From Alopecurus myosuroides (Eukaryota > Streptophyta > Magnoliopsida > Poales > Poaceae), in the NCBI GenBank assembly GCA_028641055.1, contig CM054062.1, positions 269,531,765 through 269,595,764 of the forward strand: a stretch of DNA of 64,000 nucleotides, written 5' to 3'. This document shows positions 1 through 11,815 of the stretch, piece by piece (position 1 is the first letter of the stretch; every line of letters begins with the position of its first letter). The notes beneath the pieces were generated by a model. The model worked only from the letters and a program-made list of their open reading frames with translations. It did not search any database and was not told where the DNA came from. The translations under genes and the position numbers were made by a program.

Positions 1-3000
1 ATATGATCCACTTATAACACATCACTTGGGAACCATATGTGTGTTGTGTGAATATGATAATCATGCCTAAAATAAACTTTAAGACATTTAATAAATTAAA
101 TAGAGTGAAAACAATAAAATCACTTAATCTAGCACCCTAAATAAAAAATATAAATATTTCTCAAATTCACCAAAACAAAACATAGTGAGGTTGCGAATTT
201 GATGAGCTTTCCAAATATCATTTTTAATAATTTTTAGGTTTACAATTTGGCCCTAAAAACAAAGGTTTTCTCTCAGTTTTAGTAATAGGACTTAGTTGTA
301 AAGTTTAAAACTAGCCAGGGGGTTATGGGGAAAATAATCCTTTTGTCTTCCTTCAGGACGGCACCGTGCGTGTCACCGCCGCCGAATCCTCCATGCCACC
401 TCTTGCTAGCCGCCCTCAGAAGGAGAAGTACAACACGACGTTGCCCACACCCTCCTCTATCCCCTCAGCCACTTTCCCCTCTCTCTCGTTTCCTCTGTGC
501 AAACAAAACCAGAACCCTAGTTCTTCCGTCCGCCGCCGCGCGCTGTCGATTCCGGCCGCCTCGAGGGCAACTGACACCACCGGGAGGTGCGATCTATCCT
601 CCTCGACCTCATCGAGCTTGCGCACGGGCGGAGATGGCCGAGAGCCCGCAAATTTCCCGGTTTCAATTTCTCACTGCTCCGGCCGCCGTGGAAGCTCGCC
701 GTCGCTAGGAAGCTCGCCGTGCCCAACCACCTGCACCGACACCTTCCTAGTGAGCCTCCGCACCTCGTGGTGCTTTCTCTTTTGAACTTCATCCATGGAA
801 TCGCCGTAGTGTTGTAACCCGAGAAGCGCCGCCGCTATTGTGCTCGCCGTCGGCGACCTCTTGACCATTTGGTCGAAGCACCACCACCGTTCGGTTCGCC
901 TTGCGCTCCTCTAGCTCGATGTACCAATTAATCGGAACAATTCGTAGCCAAATGCAAGATTGAATCATACAGTGAGGAATCGAGCTCCGGTGATGTCATC
1001 TGTGACGTCCACGTCAATAGCCTGTTCTTTTTTTTTGAATAAAAACTGGAAATGACAGGTGGGACCCACCTGTCAATTCGAAAATAACACAAAATAATAT
1101 AATTTTATTAATTCAATAACTTTAATTCTATAACTGAGAAAAAATATAAATAATATATCAAATTAATCAGAGAAATATAATCTAAATGTTTATGAACTTT
1201 TAAAAAATGTTAGATAAAATTTAAAATTAAATATTTCTTTAATTAAATTAAATCATTTAAAATTGAGAAAAATAATAAATAATTTATAAAATCAGAAAAA
1301 TACAAGTTATATACCAAAATGCTCCAAATGACTAATGAAACTCATCTATGATGTTTTCATAGTCATTTGACTAAGTTTTCATGTGTGCAATATTTTGCTT
1401 AGTCATTTAAAATTAATAAATTAACAACTTATTCAAATATTTTCAGAAAGCATCAAATGATATACCAAATTAAAGATAAAAACATTTCGAACCCAAATAT
1501 GTCAAATGTAAAACATTTTGTTAAACCTATAAACTTATTTCTATATGTATAATAGAATTCTATTATATTCCCTTATACCAAGAAACACTGCTACAATAAT
1601 ATTTTGTTTATTACTAAAACCCTTATGTTTTCACAACTGCTAAACCTATCATCACTAGTCATTAGCAAGTATTGTGATGATAGAGTTATTTGTATTAGTT
1701 CCTCGTTTTCAAATAAAATGGATGTCATTAGCTTTACACTTTTGAACATAAAATAAAATGTGTCTGTTATCTTTTCAATAATTGTTTTCCATGTACTCAT
1801 GTCTTTTTGCCTAACACGGTTATAACACTATTACTTAAACATGATAACAATTGTTTACTAAGTAAAAGTGAAACATATGTAAGTCTAGAAGAAGTAATAA
1901 CCACATCACCACAAGTAATGAAACATTTCACCTAAAACCTGTGTGATTAAATTATCGTATCAAACGTAGCTTACACTTGTAAGCTAGGGTATTTTCCAGG
2001 GTATTTCGCGATGCATATCAGTACTATGCATGTATCATCTTGCCAATGTTTTCTGTAGTCCTTACCGGGACTACTTTGCTATCTTTCAGATGTCGGGATT
2101 TTCTACGTGACCCTCAAACCCGAAGACATGGATTATTATCGTTATTTCAATCTCATGCAAGTTCATCACTTGCTCATACCCTTTGCAGTATTTCCTAACG
2201 AAGTATTTGCAAAAACCCTGTTGTATTACCACCTATTCTCAAAAGAATGCATGATCCTATTTTTATAATAATATGACTAATTGAATGACTACCTGAGTGG
2301 TAGTGTTCTGTTTGGTGGGCGGATGGGACCATGGTAAGATGAATAGGTCAAAGGAAGGTTCCATCTACATGGGAAAGTATTACCTAGGATTTAACAACAA
2401 CTGCCGTCAGGATTCTTGCGCCATAAATACCGTGTTAACCATGGGTCTTCTATGGGGGGAGTAAATCAGTTGTGATCTTCTCTCGTTCGCATGTCAACGG
2501 ACTGCGAGAGACGTACGCTGTAGGTCTTGCGAGACTACATGCACATGGGTGGGATCCCTTAATTCCCACGAACTCTGGGGTCTATGATGGTCTGCTAGGG
2601 GCGCCTAGATATCCATCGTGAGGGGTGGAATCAGGGGTTCAACCTGCTGGCAGAAATGGGTGGGCATGCGTTGTGCGGAGAAGCATGTTTTGGCTTGGAC
2701 CAACAACCAGGCCCCACACCTGAGTGGGAGTGGAGAGGATCTCGAGCCTGGTTGTGCAACATGGTCTTGGTCGCCCATGGGTAAAGTAATGCACCTCTGC
2801 AGAGTGTAAAAGGATGTGGCATGTTACCCCTTGTTCCGGAAAGGAGCTGCGAACGCCGCAGGAAAGGCAACTCCATGAAGTTCTAGTCCTGTGAAGATCT
2901 GGCGGACATAGTTTTCAGAAATTAAAAGCAACCTCGTGAAGAAAGTTTTACAAAACCTTGCATTAGGTTATGACTCTTTTTGAGTCTAAAGCTGTAGTTA

Positions 3001-3541
3001 GTGCATCAAACTACCCACTATATATCATGAACTTGCTGAGTAACGCTCGTTACTCATTCGTTCCCGTTTGACCCCCTGCTTAGAGTTGAATCGTGAGGGA
3101 AGTTGTCATCGTGAAGCCATCGCTACCTCATGAAGCCAGATGGAGTCATCTATTACTTAGTAGGTAAAGCATCATCATCAACACCGCTGGTGGAGGAGAA
3201 GCTATCAAGGTGTAGGTGGAGTCCATTCTTGGACTTAGTTGTATCAAGCCATAGATTAGGGCTGGCATCGGCTGTAGTGGATTTATTTCTGAGCTAGAGT
3301 TATTCTCCAGCTTAGAGCTTCGCATTGCTTCTTCGGATGTTCATTTGCATGAGATGTTCTTGATTCATCAAAGAGATTCTCAAGATTTTGTAATGAAGTT
3401 TGTATCCTATCGTTTTGCTTGGCCCCACTGTGTTTCTGTTGTACCACTCTGAGAGATGTAATATTCACAGATAAGTCCTTCTGTGAGTATTATGTCACCG
3501 ACTTGCGCACTACACATGCAGTGGTGTGCTGGGTCACCACA
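1..3541 (+). repeat. 5' LTR (right-hand part) of the LARD-like element
   Basis: Aligns by eye with 12459-14255, starting at window position 1, so the true LTR start lies upstream. It ends in CA at 3541, directly before a primer-binding site. Positions 893-2635 are absent from the 3' copy. The LTR consists of AT-rich sequence, a GC-rich island at about 340-905 and a moderately GC-rich stretch at about 2280-2880. No host gene is recognised. Confidence 0.85.
325..905 (+). other. GC-rich island inside the LTR with an ORF kept open in both LTR copies
   Basis: This tract stands out from the AT-rich LTR by its GC content and by wording typical of grass 5' leaders: pyrimidine runs, AACCCTAG and CGCCGCCGC. 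It contains a 139-codon frame (366-785) that is also open in the other LTR copy (12826-13242, 138 codons), with length differences of 6 and 9 bases that keep the frame. The predicted peptide is Ser/Pro/Arg-rich, without a domain or signal I can identify. The likeliest reading is an LTR promoter-proximal or leader region whose GC content keeps frames open. A captured host first exon is possible. Confidence 0.4.
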
Positions 3542-3543
3542 GA

Positions 3544-3555
3544 TGGTATCATAGC
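3544..3555 (+). other. Primer-binding site, tRNA-iMet type
   Basis: TGGTATCATAGC lies two bases after the LTR end. It matches the plant initiator-tRNA-Met primer site TGGTATCAGAGC with one mismatch. Confidence 0.8.
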
Positions 3556-5373
3556 GAAGCGACCTTAGGTTTAAAACCTTTTAGGAGATCTATAGGTTGG
3601 TAAAAGCTATAGGAAGCCATCTTATCTCAACCATATTTCCTACAACTATGATGATCATCCACTTGAGAATGATATGATCATACTTGTATAGAATATTCCT
3701 ACTCAGCTTGAGTAAAGCTACTTACCTATTTTTTCTATACCTAGGTATGAATAATTAGAAGTCTATCATGTATCAGTGTTATTGAGAAAAAGAGAGTGGT
3801 GGCATAGTTAGAGATGAATAAGTCATAGTGATGATTACCCCATTCTATGAATGAATAGGATGAAGTAGAACATGGTATAGAGTAAGTGTATATGAGTCAT
3901 CAAGAATGGATGTTGTGGATCATTAAGAGTTATTAAAACCATGGTAACTATGGGGTAAATACCATACCCTCAGTTAACAAGTCTAGAGGTGAATCATTGT
4001 AGTATAGTATAGTGTAGAATTAGGAGAAAGCATAATCATTGATGAAAGCTACATTACTACTCCTACGATGTGATCAACACCATGAAGGATCAACTGATGC
4101 CATGAGAAGTTTATCGTAATCAAGATGAAGTAATTCAATTGACATGGTACTTAGTCCTATATGGAACCAAGTTAGACAACAACTACTATAGGGTCATTTT
4201 GTCTTGGTTTACTCCATTGCAACAAGGCATGCAATTGGAGTAATTATCAAGTCAACGAGTGGTTGTATAGAATAGGATTACAAGGTACTATATACCTACT
4301 TGTAGTGTATAGGATTTAAGAGCCTTGGTACTTGAGATGTTTTACTCTAAGTACTTTTATTCCACGGGCTTTTGATGCATGAGTGAAAACTGCATTTGGG
4401 ATTTATTGGATCTTATTTGGATCTTTGATTGACTAGAGATGTACATGAAGATTGAACTTGATGTGCAAATGCATGTGCAAACACAGAGTTCTTTCTTGAT
4501 GTTACTGGTCTAGAGGGTATATGATTAGTATGAGAGCGGTCTGAGTTATCAGCAGATGGAAACAACCACAAAAGCTCTGGAAGACCAGGAAGTCAAGTAG
4601 GCAGTTGACAATGAAGACACAGATGGGAATGGACAACATTCCACATCTTGTTTGGAGTTGGTGAGATACTACATCAACATATGATGAGCTACCACAAGTG
4701 ATGCCAAGAAAATAACATGAGTAGTTATATCCTGGAAGGAAATATGTAGAAGTTTGATAAGTTAACTTATAGGGTCACCCCGTAGAAGTCAAAACCCAAA
4801 GGTATAGAAGGACCATAGGAAGTAACCAGTGGAATAGGTTATATTCACCTGTAGGAAAAGAGTTAAAACTCGAGGAAACTCGAAGGTATTTTCACTAAAA
4901 ATTGAGTCTTAGTCAATGTGCACTACGCTGTACAAGTTTCTTTGAGAAATATTTCTCTTGAGACCACTAGATTCAACTAAATGGAGTCCTAAACATAGAC
5001 AATATCCAGTGTACCGGAAGAATCTTATTGGTTATTCATCACCTGGTGGATGTACCAAATGTTCTTCAGAAGGTTGTGAGAGATAGGAAACCATACCTAT
5101 TCATCGGAGAATGAAACATGGTATCCACTATGTGGTGGAAATACCACGTGTTCTTCGTGGGACCATTAGGAAGGCCTAGTAACAAAACAGAGTTGTCATA
5201 ACAACTGACATAGTATAAGGTCATCATGCAAGACAGTGGTAGGTGAACTCTCAAGACAAGAGGCTATACATGCCAAGGCCAACACAAGGAAACAGCTGTG
5301 AAGGATCAACGCTCTATAGAAGTTCTCTCTACCTATCTTTACGTGAGAGAGGTTGAACTTCGGGACGAAGTTC
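3556..5373 (+). mobile_element. Degenerate non-coding internal domain of the LARD-like element
   Basis: About 1.8 kb with stops in every frame and no zinc knuckle, protease, RT or integrase motif found. The last few hundred bases contain wording typical of the end of a gypsy polyprotein region (AACTTCGGGACGAAGTTC just before the purine tract), so it may derive from an autonomous gypsy element. Otherwise nothing codes here. Confidence 0.6.
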
Positions 5374-5389
5374 TTGTTAAGGGGGAGAT
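5374..5389 (+). other. Polypurine tract before the 3' LTR
   Basis: TTAAGGGGGAGAT follows GGACGAAGTTCTTG. This is the standard end of a plant gypsy internal domain and marks where plus-strand priming would occur. The first LTR bases appear mutated (AAAATAGCATCCCAG instead of the usual TGTAACATCCCAG type). Confidence 0.7.
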
Positions 5390-6739
5390 AAAATAGCATC
5401 CCAGTGTTTGGGAAGTTATAAGGATCTAAATTTAATATGTGCATTTGCAAAGCATGCATCTAAAAATACGGGAAATTTTGGTGCGAAAGTTTAAACAAAC
5501 CAAAGTGACAAATGTTTCACTTGACATGATGAAATAGGTTTAGATCATCTGGTCAAGAGTACATTTGGATTGATCTTTATAGCAAGTATCTTAAGAAACC
5601 AAATCATTTGGTTACACAAACCATAAATTGGTTTTGACCAACACAAACTCTCAACAACCTTAACCACAAGTCTATAAGTGACTTGGGATAAATCACTAGG
5701 TATATAGAACTCAAAGAGGGGTGAGAATCCAAATCTCATAACTGATGATCACACTTCCACAAGATAGTAATACACAATTGAACCAACACATCAGTAGAGA
5801 TATTGTATTCTCTAATCATGAACTCTTAAGTTATCAACCATTCACACAACATCTTTCCAAATTATTTAGTAACTATTAAGTAATACATTACAAGTAAATA
5901 CAAAGGTTCAATAGAATACAAATGATACCCACAAGTCTTAACTCAAAACCCACCAGTGGGAAATGACATAATAATTGTATTAACATATTTATCGAATATG
6001 TACATATCTCATCAACCATAAAAGAAGTATCTTAAAGAAGAAATAAATCTTCTTAACTACTGCTAAACCTTGATCATTACCTATGATCTTTCCAAACCTC
6101 TATGTCTGCATCATGAATACAAATGAACAATATAAAATAACAACATGACACCCTGAGTAACCAATTAACAACCATGATCTAAGTCATTAAACTCAATAAC
6201 TTTCACATGCTCATTGTTTCAATCATCTCATACAAGTGAGCATATGAAATCTTAACACCTCAATGAAACATTTGATCCACTTACTATTAAGTCATCATCC
6301 CATAAGCATTCCACACTTCTACTCAAATTCAACAATTAAAGTATTTCTGGATACAACTAAGGATAACAACAAGTTATAACCTCTATGAGAGGAAGTAAAT
6401 TGGGAACTAAGTAAACCAATCATGTATGATATAAGAGAATATCTTATGGGAAAAAAGAACACGTATATTGAAGAAGAATAAAAGTTTAACTAAGTCTTAA
6501 TCAAGATCTTTCTACCTTTTCTAGATTATCTTGTTTTCCAATCTTCTCTCAGATATTATGCAAGAGAAGAAACCCACAAGACAGGAGGAACTACCCAGGA
6601 AGATCTTTAAGAAGGTTATTTAGAGTGTTCTAGAAGTGCTACTCTAACCTACTATAAGAGTACTTGGAAACTCTTATATCTTGATCTGATCTTATTAATC
6701 CTCTTGAAATAGTGTGATATTCCAATGTTAGTGTTATAT

Positions 6740-6945
6740 AAAAGTAGTTTGATAACAAGTCTTGCAACCTTGTTAACAGATCACTTTTGTATACTCAAAC
6801 AATTGAGTGTCATACACAAACAAACAGAAGGTTGAATAACCTAGTACATCTCAACCTCTTGTATGTGGAAAGTAATTTGGGGACAAGCCTTGCAAACTTG
6901 TCAACAGATTCTTCTTATATGCTTAAGGCTAATTGATGTCATAAA
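6740..6945 (+). repeat. Degenerate tandem duplication within the LTR
   Basis: A segment of roughly 80 bases at 6740-6820 (starting AAAAGTAGTTTGATAACAAG) recurs at 6869-6945 (GAAAGTAATTTGGGGACAAG), period about 129. Both units contain CTTGCAA, CTTGT/CTTGTTAACAGAT and a following ATTGA-TGTCAT motif. Confidence 0.6.
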
Positions 6946-7120
6946 ATAAACTCACATACTTTATAATCATCTAAGTAAAATCTTTGCTTGGAAACACTGG
7001 TTGTTTTCACCACAAGGGGAAGATAGTTGAAGGTGGGATCCAAGAGATGATATTACTTGCAAGTGACAAAATAAGTATTTGAAGACTAGTGACAACCAGA
7101 AACAAGAACCTCAAGCAACA

Positions 7121-7132
7121 AAAGTCAACAAG
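7121..7132 (+). repeat. Target-site duplication, left, of the truncated LINE
   Basis: AAAGTCAACAAG here is repeated exactly at 7823-7834 after the poly-A tail. Confidence 0.85.
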
Positions 7133-7717
7133 TTGCAACTTGATATTACAGATCAATGGAAGAGCCCACATTCTAGTGACAGATTACGTCCTAGCTCATT
7201 TTATAAACACCATTTTTCTGATGTCCCTGATGATCCAATTTCTTTTGCAATTTGGAGGAGCAAGTGTCAATCTAATCATAGATTTTTTGCTTGGCTTATC
7301 CTGCATGATAGAATTAATACCAGGGACATGTTAATTCGACGACATTGGACCATTAATTCATCATCTGATTGTGTCCTGTGCCCTGACCATGTTCTTGAGG
7401 ATTGGAGACACTTATTTTTCAATTGTACATTCAGTACAAGGATTTGGAATTACTTGCAGATTCCTTGGATACCTGGCACACCATCTTATGCTATCATGTA
7501 TGCCAGAAAGCATTTTGCTGGTTCTTGTTTTCTGGAGATTGTGATCCTGGCTTGCTGGTGCATCTGGAAGCAAAGGAATGGATGGATCTTCAAGAACATC
7601 AAGCCAACTTTCAGAGGTTGGAAGGCCCTGTTTACACAGGAAGTCACTCTGCTTAAGTACAGGGTGAAGAGTGCAGACTCTGTTTTTTTGACATCATGGA
7701 TTAATTCACTCCCATAA
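7133..7717 (+). pseudogene. LINE ORF2 C-terminal fragment (zf-RVT domain)
   Basis: About 194 codons without a stop encode the reverse-transcriptase-associated zinc-binding domain of plant L1-type elements. It has a CVLC pair followed by an HLFFNC (H-x4-C) motif and the conserved tryptophan-rich context (FFAWLILHDRINTRDML before it, CWCIWKQRN after it). An open frame continues upstream to 7079, but bases 7079-7132 belong to the host LTR and the target duplication, so the real LINE part starts at 7133. No RT or endonuclease is present; the fragment is dead by truncation. Confidence 0.88.
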
Positions 7718-7822
7718 TTTTCTTGTACATATTGTACATTTGTAAATAACTCTTTTTATTTATTTAATAAATGGGGGGCTGTGGGGGTTTCCCCCACAGT
7801 AATGGTGTCAAAAAAAAAAAAA
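7133..7822 (+). mobile_element. 5'-truncated L1-type LINE
   Basis: A 690-bp insert bounded by a 12-bp target-site duplication and ending in a poly-A run (7811-7822) preceded by a GGGGGCTGTGGGGGTTTCCCCCAC stem-loop and AATAAAT. Only the zinc-binding C-terminus of ORF2 and the 3' UTR remain, as expected from incomplete target-primed reverse transcription. It sits in the LARD 3' LTR, so it is younger than that element. Confidence 0.9.
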
Positions 7823-7834
7823 AAAGTCAACAAG
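7823..7834 (+). repeat. Target-site duplication, right, of the truncated LINE
   Basis: AAAGTCAACAAG, identical to 7121-7132; its first bases merge with the poly-A tail. Confidence 0.85.
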
Positions 7835-8399
7835 GAGCAACTATGTCTCGGTAAGGGAGCATCAGAAATTATCTAGTGAATTATTAGGTAATATTAGAGA
7901 CCTATAATCTCTATTCCTTGTCAAGCTCATCAGAGATGAGGAACACCTAATAATCTTTTAAATGGAAACAATTATCAAGTATGAAATAATAACCAGCCAT
8001 TTCATCCACATGTCTTGATATGTGGAAGTTGATGGTAACAAGCTTAAACACCTTGTTTTCCATATCCTTTTCATACATATGACTAACAGATAGCAACCAC
8101 AAATTCATCAACCCATAATCATGTAAAATAATTACATGATCTAAAGAAAACATGGGATAATATCCATATTGAAACCTATGTGGAAAGCAAGAAAATAAGA
8201 TCCCAAAACCACATATGTTTTCCACTTGATCAAGTACTGAAAACAGCAAACCTAGAGTACACACACCTTAGTAAAATGCCAACCAGAAATTGCTAAGAAT
8301 TTGAACTATGAAAATAATATCTTTACCTAATAATAAAGGCATTAAGGTTTCTGCCAAAATTTTCGTCCAACATGAATTTACAGTTTTACCCTTCCACAC

Positions 8400-9400
8400 A
8401 TAATACCGCATACGTCAGTACCGGTTCGGTTGTTCTGTTCGACCCCCTTCCATCCCAACCCGCCAAACTCTCATGGTGCTCGACCAAGCCCATGCTTCTA
8501 CTCGCCTACAGATCGGACCTCCGTCGGTTCGGACTCCGCGGCCGCGCGGTACCCGATCTTCGCTTCTTTTCGTTCTTCCTGATGCATCAGCCACCCCGAT
8601 TCATCCACATTCTAGGCATCAGCATGTCCTGGACGGGAAGAGAGAGGGATAGATGGAGGGGTGGTTCTGATGTGCTGCAGGGATGGGGAGGGGAGTCCTT
8701 TCCTAGGGGCGCTGCAGGAGTTCACGAGGGTCATGTTGCTGTCGCCTCTAACGGCGGCATCCGGTGAACCTGCAAGTTCATCTACGCCTCCGACCCCATG
8801 TGCAGGTTGATGCCATGGCCTCTTCTCCCATGGAGGGGGAGGAGCAGCAGTAGGGGCTAAGATCTCTCTCGCTTACGCGGTGTCTCTCTCCGTCCTTCCG
8901 CTCTGAATCTGTACATGGGATCTGATTTTGAATGCGTTCTACACAGAATAAGGGCAGCGAGCTAGATTCAGAGACAGTGAAACATCAAAGAATAAGCCCT
9001 TCCATTGCATAATACTTGGTGACATCAATGCTTCTGGGATTAAACAATACTCCTGGCAGTTCTGTCCAAGCCCAGGGGCCTCAGCTTCAGGGACGATGGC
9101 GACTTTGGTGGGAGTCTGACGAGAAACCGCGACGTCGTGCCAATGTCTTCCCCGGCACTGGCCTCCGTGCCTAGCTACATGGGGGGCACCGGAAGCTCCG
9201 GCACCAAGGCCGGCCAGCGCCAGTGTGCCAGGGCGGCTGTGCCGGCGTCATTGGCAAGACAACGGAGGCTGGTACATGTGTCTATGATGAGGGAAAGGTG
9301 TTGTTCCCAGCGTCCGTTGCGGGGGCGACCGACATGGTACGGTCCACCTGATCCAACTGCTCATCGACCATGAAGGATAAAAGAGGTGCCAATGCGAGGT
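8400..9400 (+). other. GC-rich captured block in the Helitron, no gene recognised
   Basis: The composition jumps from AT-rich to GC-rich. Open frames at 8372-8767 and 9137-9373 carry no domain I recognise and neither starts in a convincing gene context. The block probably comprises one or more captured host fragments (promoter, leader or exon). Confidence 0.4.
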
Positions 9401-9551
9401 GATTTCGTTGATCCCTCTCCCCAATAAAGAAAAAAAGAAAACCATATAATTTATCGGCATATTCATGGGATAAGAGTAATTTTAACCGAATCCTTGCTGT
9501 TGTTTTTTTATCTTGCTGGTCTTGTGTCTTTCAACTAGCTGATCTGATATT

Positions 9552-9616
9552 TTCAGCTCCATCTGACAACATGGTCTTATGGTTGCCATTTGCAAATCCT
9601 GAACTTGACGCGGCTG
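9552..9616 (+). pseudogene. Exon-like fragment of unidentified gene
   Basis: Between TTTTCAG and GTATG lies a short open stretch that translates to SDNMVLWLPFANPELDAAG. The acceptor and donor context suggests a captured exon. I do not recognise the gene; it could belong to the same source gene as the downstream exons or to another. Confidence 0.3.
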
Positions 9617-10245
9617 GTATGTTTTTTCTGCAATTTTGGTTCCGGGCTATTTGTTGGCTTATGTGTCTTTGATATCAAAGTTTGACTACATAAGATTGTG
9701 AACCAAATGAGCAGTTACAGTTTGCAATGATTGTTTGACACGAGGTGTAGTGGAGTTGATGAACAAACTGCTCTGCAGTCTGCACAACACAATCTGGGCA
9801 GCATCTGTGGGATTCAAAGTTTGACTTTTTGTTGGTATTAAACCAGGCGTGGCGCCAAATAACAGCCCACACTACGTTTTATTGTATCACTCTCATGTAG
9901 GCGTGTGAATAGCGACATATTATTTATTCAGTATATCTGTATGACATGTCCGAAAAAGTTTGACAATGATGAGTAAAGACTAATAAAGTGTGTAGACATA
10001 AACAGATAAGGTAGTTTAATTATTGCTACGTGCACTCTCATATTTCAATGGTTACCGTAAAAGTGTACATGGATTCTAGCGATGAGATAACTGTTCAGTA
10101 TATTGGCGCTTATCCATATTGCCATTTTGACTATCGATATGATTGAATTTCACCTTACATCAGGACATTTAAGATTGAGAATAGCCTTGTTTTACCCTTC
10201 TGGGTCTTTTCTATGATGCGCCTAATTGATTCATGTATGTAACAG

Positions 10246-10428
10246 GTACCCTTGAACCATGTTACTCAGACAGTTTGCAAGACTGCAAGTGATTGGATCA
10301 GTCAGAGCTCTACTGAACCCATCGGAGAAAAACAAATTGTGGTGTGTAGATAGTATCATGTCTGAATTGTCAGGACCTGTGGGAGTTAAGGGCTCGAAGA
10401 AGGTTGTTCAACAAATTCCAAAATCTAG
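10246..10428 (+). pseudogene. Captured exon 1 of a TMEM214-like (DUF2359) gene
   Basis: The exon is flanked by an acceptor (TGTAACAG) and a donor (TCTAG|GTAGC). The first frame reads VPLNHVTQTVCKTASDWI and, after a one-base shift near 10340, WCVDSIMSELSGPVGVKGSK then KVVQQIPKS. From memory of the family, plant TMEM214-like proteins have the equivalent run (VPLSHI...VYKTSVDWIN...LWSLDSI...GAKGSKK). These are ER membrane proteins of the DUF2359 family. The frameshift shows it is not a functional exon. Identity is by recall, not alignment. Confidence 0.65.
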
Positions 10429-11191
10429 GTAGCAATTCATCCCATTATAATTTTATATCACCAGTTATTATCATATAAAGTATAGTTGACTCATGATGGA
10501 TACACAAATAATACTATTGTTTAGTTGCAAATGATGTTGTAATCGACCTATGTCAACTGAGTAGCAACCATCGTAGCACACTGAGGTGCTGATGCATATT
10601 GAAAGGTCTTGGTTCTAATAACCATATTGCAATTAATAGATAGGTTCTCCGAATTGTATATTTCATTTGCTGGCATCCTGTATTGATGAATAGTGTATTA
10701 GCTTGTCCTAATGCAAAATACTTTCTTTCTATAGAATTTTCTAACTCTGATAGTCGAGCACAAATAGGCAATATTGTAGTTTTTTTCACACAAGGAGTTT
10801 CATTCATGGTTACGTGAGTCTTTTTCATCAATGCAAAAACACACAAATTTTGTGCTTTCTGGAAAACGGAAAGAAAACAAAACTGTATATAAATTTAGTT
10901 AGCCTGCTGTTTTATTTCTTTAGTTTCCGGATATCTAGGACTGCTGTAGTGCTATTTAACAAACTTCAGTTTTCCAACCAGAAAGGTATGCCGTGTAATT
11001 CTAATATAGATGTAGGGTTTCCCATTTTTTTCCTTTTTTAAGCAGTTTGTGAAGGAAATGGAGTATCTAATGTTTAGCCTAGATTACTAATCTTAACCAG
11101 CATTTATTATTATGATTATTATTGCACTTGTGATTATTTATTGGAATTGATGGTTTGAATTTAATTTTTAACTGAACATTTGTTTTTCCAG

Positions 11192-11359
11192 TTTGCAATA
11201 TTCGTTGTGCTTGCCTTGACATTAAGAAGGAAGCTAGATGTACTAATAAACCTTTCCCCCAAAATTTTGGGGAACAGTAAATATCTTGGACAGGAAAAGC
11301 TTCCCACATTATGTGCAAAGCCGAATCCTCAGTCATCTTGCTTTGCAATTACTTGAAAG
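11192..11359 (+). pseudogene. Captured exon 2 of the TMEM214-like gene
   Basis: After TTTTTCCAG the frame reads FAIFVVLALTLRRKLDVLIN and continues with NSKYLGQEKLP. This corresponds to the AIFV-(L/V)A-(M)-VLRRKPDVL...YQGQ(E/D)KLPV block conserved in plant TMEM214-like proteins. The later part no longer matches (VIVW replaced) and ends with TGA shortly before the donor GAAAG|GTAAAA. Order and strand agree with the other captured exons. Confidence 0.7.
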
Positions 11360-11477
11360 GTAAAACTTGCTGTAATATGTATAACACACTTTTGCTATGT
11401 TTTTCTGTTGGGGAACATTTTCTGATTATATCTTAGTGGTTGCATTCAAGAAGTGTTTAATGGGATTTTGTGTGCAG

Positions 11478-11606
11478 GTTTTTGTATACCCTGAATGCCT
11501 CCAAAACTCGGGGTATTTTATTGAATGGTGCGGTTAAAACGGGGGAGCGCCTGGTTCCTGCAGGTTTATTAGAGGCTCATTTCCCGTGCCTAATGCACGT
11601 GCCAAG
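11478..11606 (+). pseudogene. Captured exon 3 of the TMEM214-like gene
   Basis: After TGTGTGCAG the frame reads LYTLNASKTRGILLNGAVKT then GERLVPAGLLEAHFPC. This matches the family block KAR-ILVNGAVRKGERLVPP...FP-PSARVK in order. The donor looks altered (AAGCTTAG region), so the 3' limit is approximate. Confidence 0.68.
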
Positions 11607-11685
11607 CTTAGTATTCTCCCCTTCTGTCTACTGTGATGTTTAATAGTATGTGACAGTATTCTAATCTGTCCATTGAGATTTTCAG

Positions 11686-11815
11686 GCTACAGAAAGGTTT
11701 GAAGCAGCCTACCCAATAATAAAGGAGCTGGCTCTTGCTGGTCCTCCTGGCTCTAAAACTGTGAGGCAAGCGTCGCAGCAGCTTTTGCCGTTGGCTGTTA
11801 AAGAAATGCAAGAAA
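11686..11815 (+). pseudogene. Captured exon 4 of the TMEM214-like gene
   Basis: After ATTTTCAG the frame is open: ATERFEAAYPIIKELALAGP, then PGSKTVRQASQQLLPLAVKE and MQE, ending at AGAAA|GTGAGC. It corresponds to ATERFE-(I/A)YP-(L)KE-ALAGSPGSK in plant TMEM214-like proteins and is the best preserved captured exon. The source gene's following exons are absent. Confidence 0.72.

Noticed and set aside
6740..6945. CRISPR-like or satellite array
   Set aside because: Only two diverged units; a simple local duplication explains it.
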